Positions 4,930-5,582 of a stretch of 5,582 nt of DNA are shown here, piece by piece. The notes under the pieces are model-generated. The model had not been told where the DNA came from, made no database searches, and was given only the letters and a program-made list of their open reading frames with translations. Location of the stretch: positions 1-5,582 of the forward strand of contig JASBUE010000268.1 in the NCBI GenBank assembly GCA_030148045.1, in the 5' to 3' direction. The first letter of the stretch is position 1, and each line of letters opens with the position of its first letter. The DNA is from Candidatus Tenderia sp. GTDB taxonomy: Bacteria > Pseudomonadota > Gammaproteobacteria > Tenderiales > Tenderiaceae. A program made the translations under genes and the position numbers.

Positions 4930-5582
4930 TGATTGCCGCCTTTGATTATCTGCATGCCGCGCAGCACCAAATCAGGGACGTGTTGGCATTCGACCTTGAG
5001 TTCAGCCATCACCTGCGCGGCATTACCGCCACAGATAATAACCGATAGGTGGGTTCCCATCGTGGCGCTGAGCCGGGCAAGCGTATGCTCTATTGCCCCG
5101 GCAACGGCATAAAGGGCGCCTTTCTCAATGCAGCTGCGGGTGTCCGCGCCGAGCACACCGCCGCCCACTGCGATCTTGGCGTTCTGTATTCCGGCTTGGA
5201 TGCCAGCGGATTTTCGCCGCAGGGCTTCGGCCATCAGTTGAATGCCGGGGATGATGATACCGCCCTGATGCCGCCCTTCCTGGGATACCACATCGAGGCT
5301 CAGGGCCGTGCCGGCATCGATCACTGCCACCGTGTCTTCAGCGCAGCAACGCGCGGCGACCAGGGCCAGCCAGCGATCGACACCGATACGTTCGGGCTCG
5401 CTGTAAGCCAATTGAATGCCGCCTTCATGGGCGGCGACGCGGATGTATTCGACCGCAAGTTGCCACTGCCGCCGCACCCACCGGTCGAGCTGTTGAGCAA
5501 ATTCCCTACCCGCCACATTGGCGACAATGATACGTGTGGGACGCGGCCCTGCGCGCCATGCGGTCTGCGCCTCGGCCGGGAC
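4926..5582 (-). CDS. coaX: Type III pantothenate kinase (5' part outside window)
   Basis: This catalyses the first step of CoA synthesis, ATP-dependent phosphorylation of pantothenate, in the cytoplasm. 218 codons plus stop are present and the frame stays open to the window edge; a GTG at 5516 is internal and not the start, because upstream codons read PTRIIVANVAGREF as expected for the family. Visible signatures, numbered within the fragment, are GVDRW (67-71), IDAGTA (88-93), GGIIIPG (107-113) and ICGGNA (183-188). The missing 30-40 N-terminal residues should hold the DxGNTxxKW phosphate-binding motif. CoaX usually has about 240-260 aa. It is the first visible gene of a leftward unit with the SPOR gene (4-base ATGA overlap). 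birA is the usual gene upstream, but that lies outside this window. Confidence 0.93.
   Translation of the reverse strand, partial: VPAEAQTAWRAGPRPTRIIVANVAGREFAQQLDRWVRRQWQLAVEYIRVAAHEGGIQLAYSEPERIGVDRWLALVAARCCAEDTVAVIDAGTALSLDVVSQEGRHQGGIIIPGIQLMAEALRRKSAGIQAGIQNAKIAVGGGVLGADTRSCIEKGALYAVAGAIEHTLARLSATMGTHLSVIICGGNAAQVMAELKVECQHVPDLVLRGMQIIKGGNQ

Overview
This is most likely a chromosomal segment of a moderately GC-rich gammaproteobacterium, outside the enteric group. The evidence is a type III pantothenate kinase (coaX) followed by a SPOR-domain gene and then tRNA-Thr(UGU), plus a probable DUF3015 / DUF4105 (Lnb_N-type) / lipoprotein-hydrolase block. No species-level call is possible from the sequence alone.

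Layout. (A) 1-2865, rightward: the last 12 codons of a gene that probably encodes a DUF3015-type small periplasmic protein, then a strong intrinsic terminator (66-101). Next comes a two-gene unit: an exported DUF4105-family protein with a predicted C-terminal outer-membrane barrel (GTG start at 128) and an alpha/beta hydrolase with a lipoprotein-like N-terminus, the two overlapping by one base. (B) 2866-4058: a short, AT-richer island with the organisation of a temperate-phage regulatory switch. A small leftward HTH repressor (3044-3313) faces, across a 138-bp control region, a rightward small MerR/Xis-like DNA-binding protein (3452-3664). The latter is translationally coupled to a 71-aa single-span membrane protein (3657-3872). 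The control region has a consensus -35, an extended -10, two 13-bp perfect dyads and repeated TGAAAT half-sites. The two regulators most resemble those of Pf-like filamentous phages (Inoviridae), but no integrase, replication, coat or Zot gene is present. A polypurine tract and a rightward terminator close the island. (C) 4059-5582, all leftward: coaX (5' end beyond the window) overlapping a SPOR-domain membrane protein gene by ATGA, followed by tRNA-Thr(UGU).

How the parts work together. CoaX makes 4'-phosphopantothenate for CoA synthesis. The SPOR protein is probably a membrane-anchored envelope protein, and the tRNA gene follows within about 40 bp. In E. coli the equivalent tRNA-Thr(UGU) is followed by tyrU-glyT-thrT-tufB. 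Here the phage-like island lies directly at its 3' end instead, which suggests insertion beside the tRNA and later decay, or a compact resident element. The DUF4105 protein and the hydrolase are probably co-expressed and both act in the cell envelope; their substrates are unknown.

The most interesting part is the compact repressor/Xis-like/membrane-protein cassette beside the tRNA, with its well-formed operator/promoter region.
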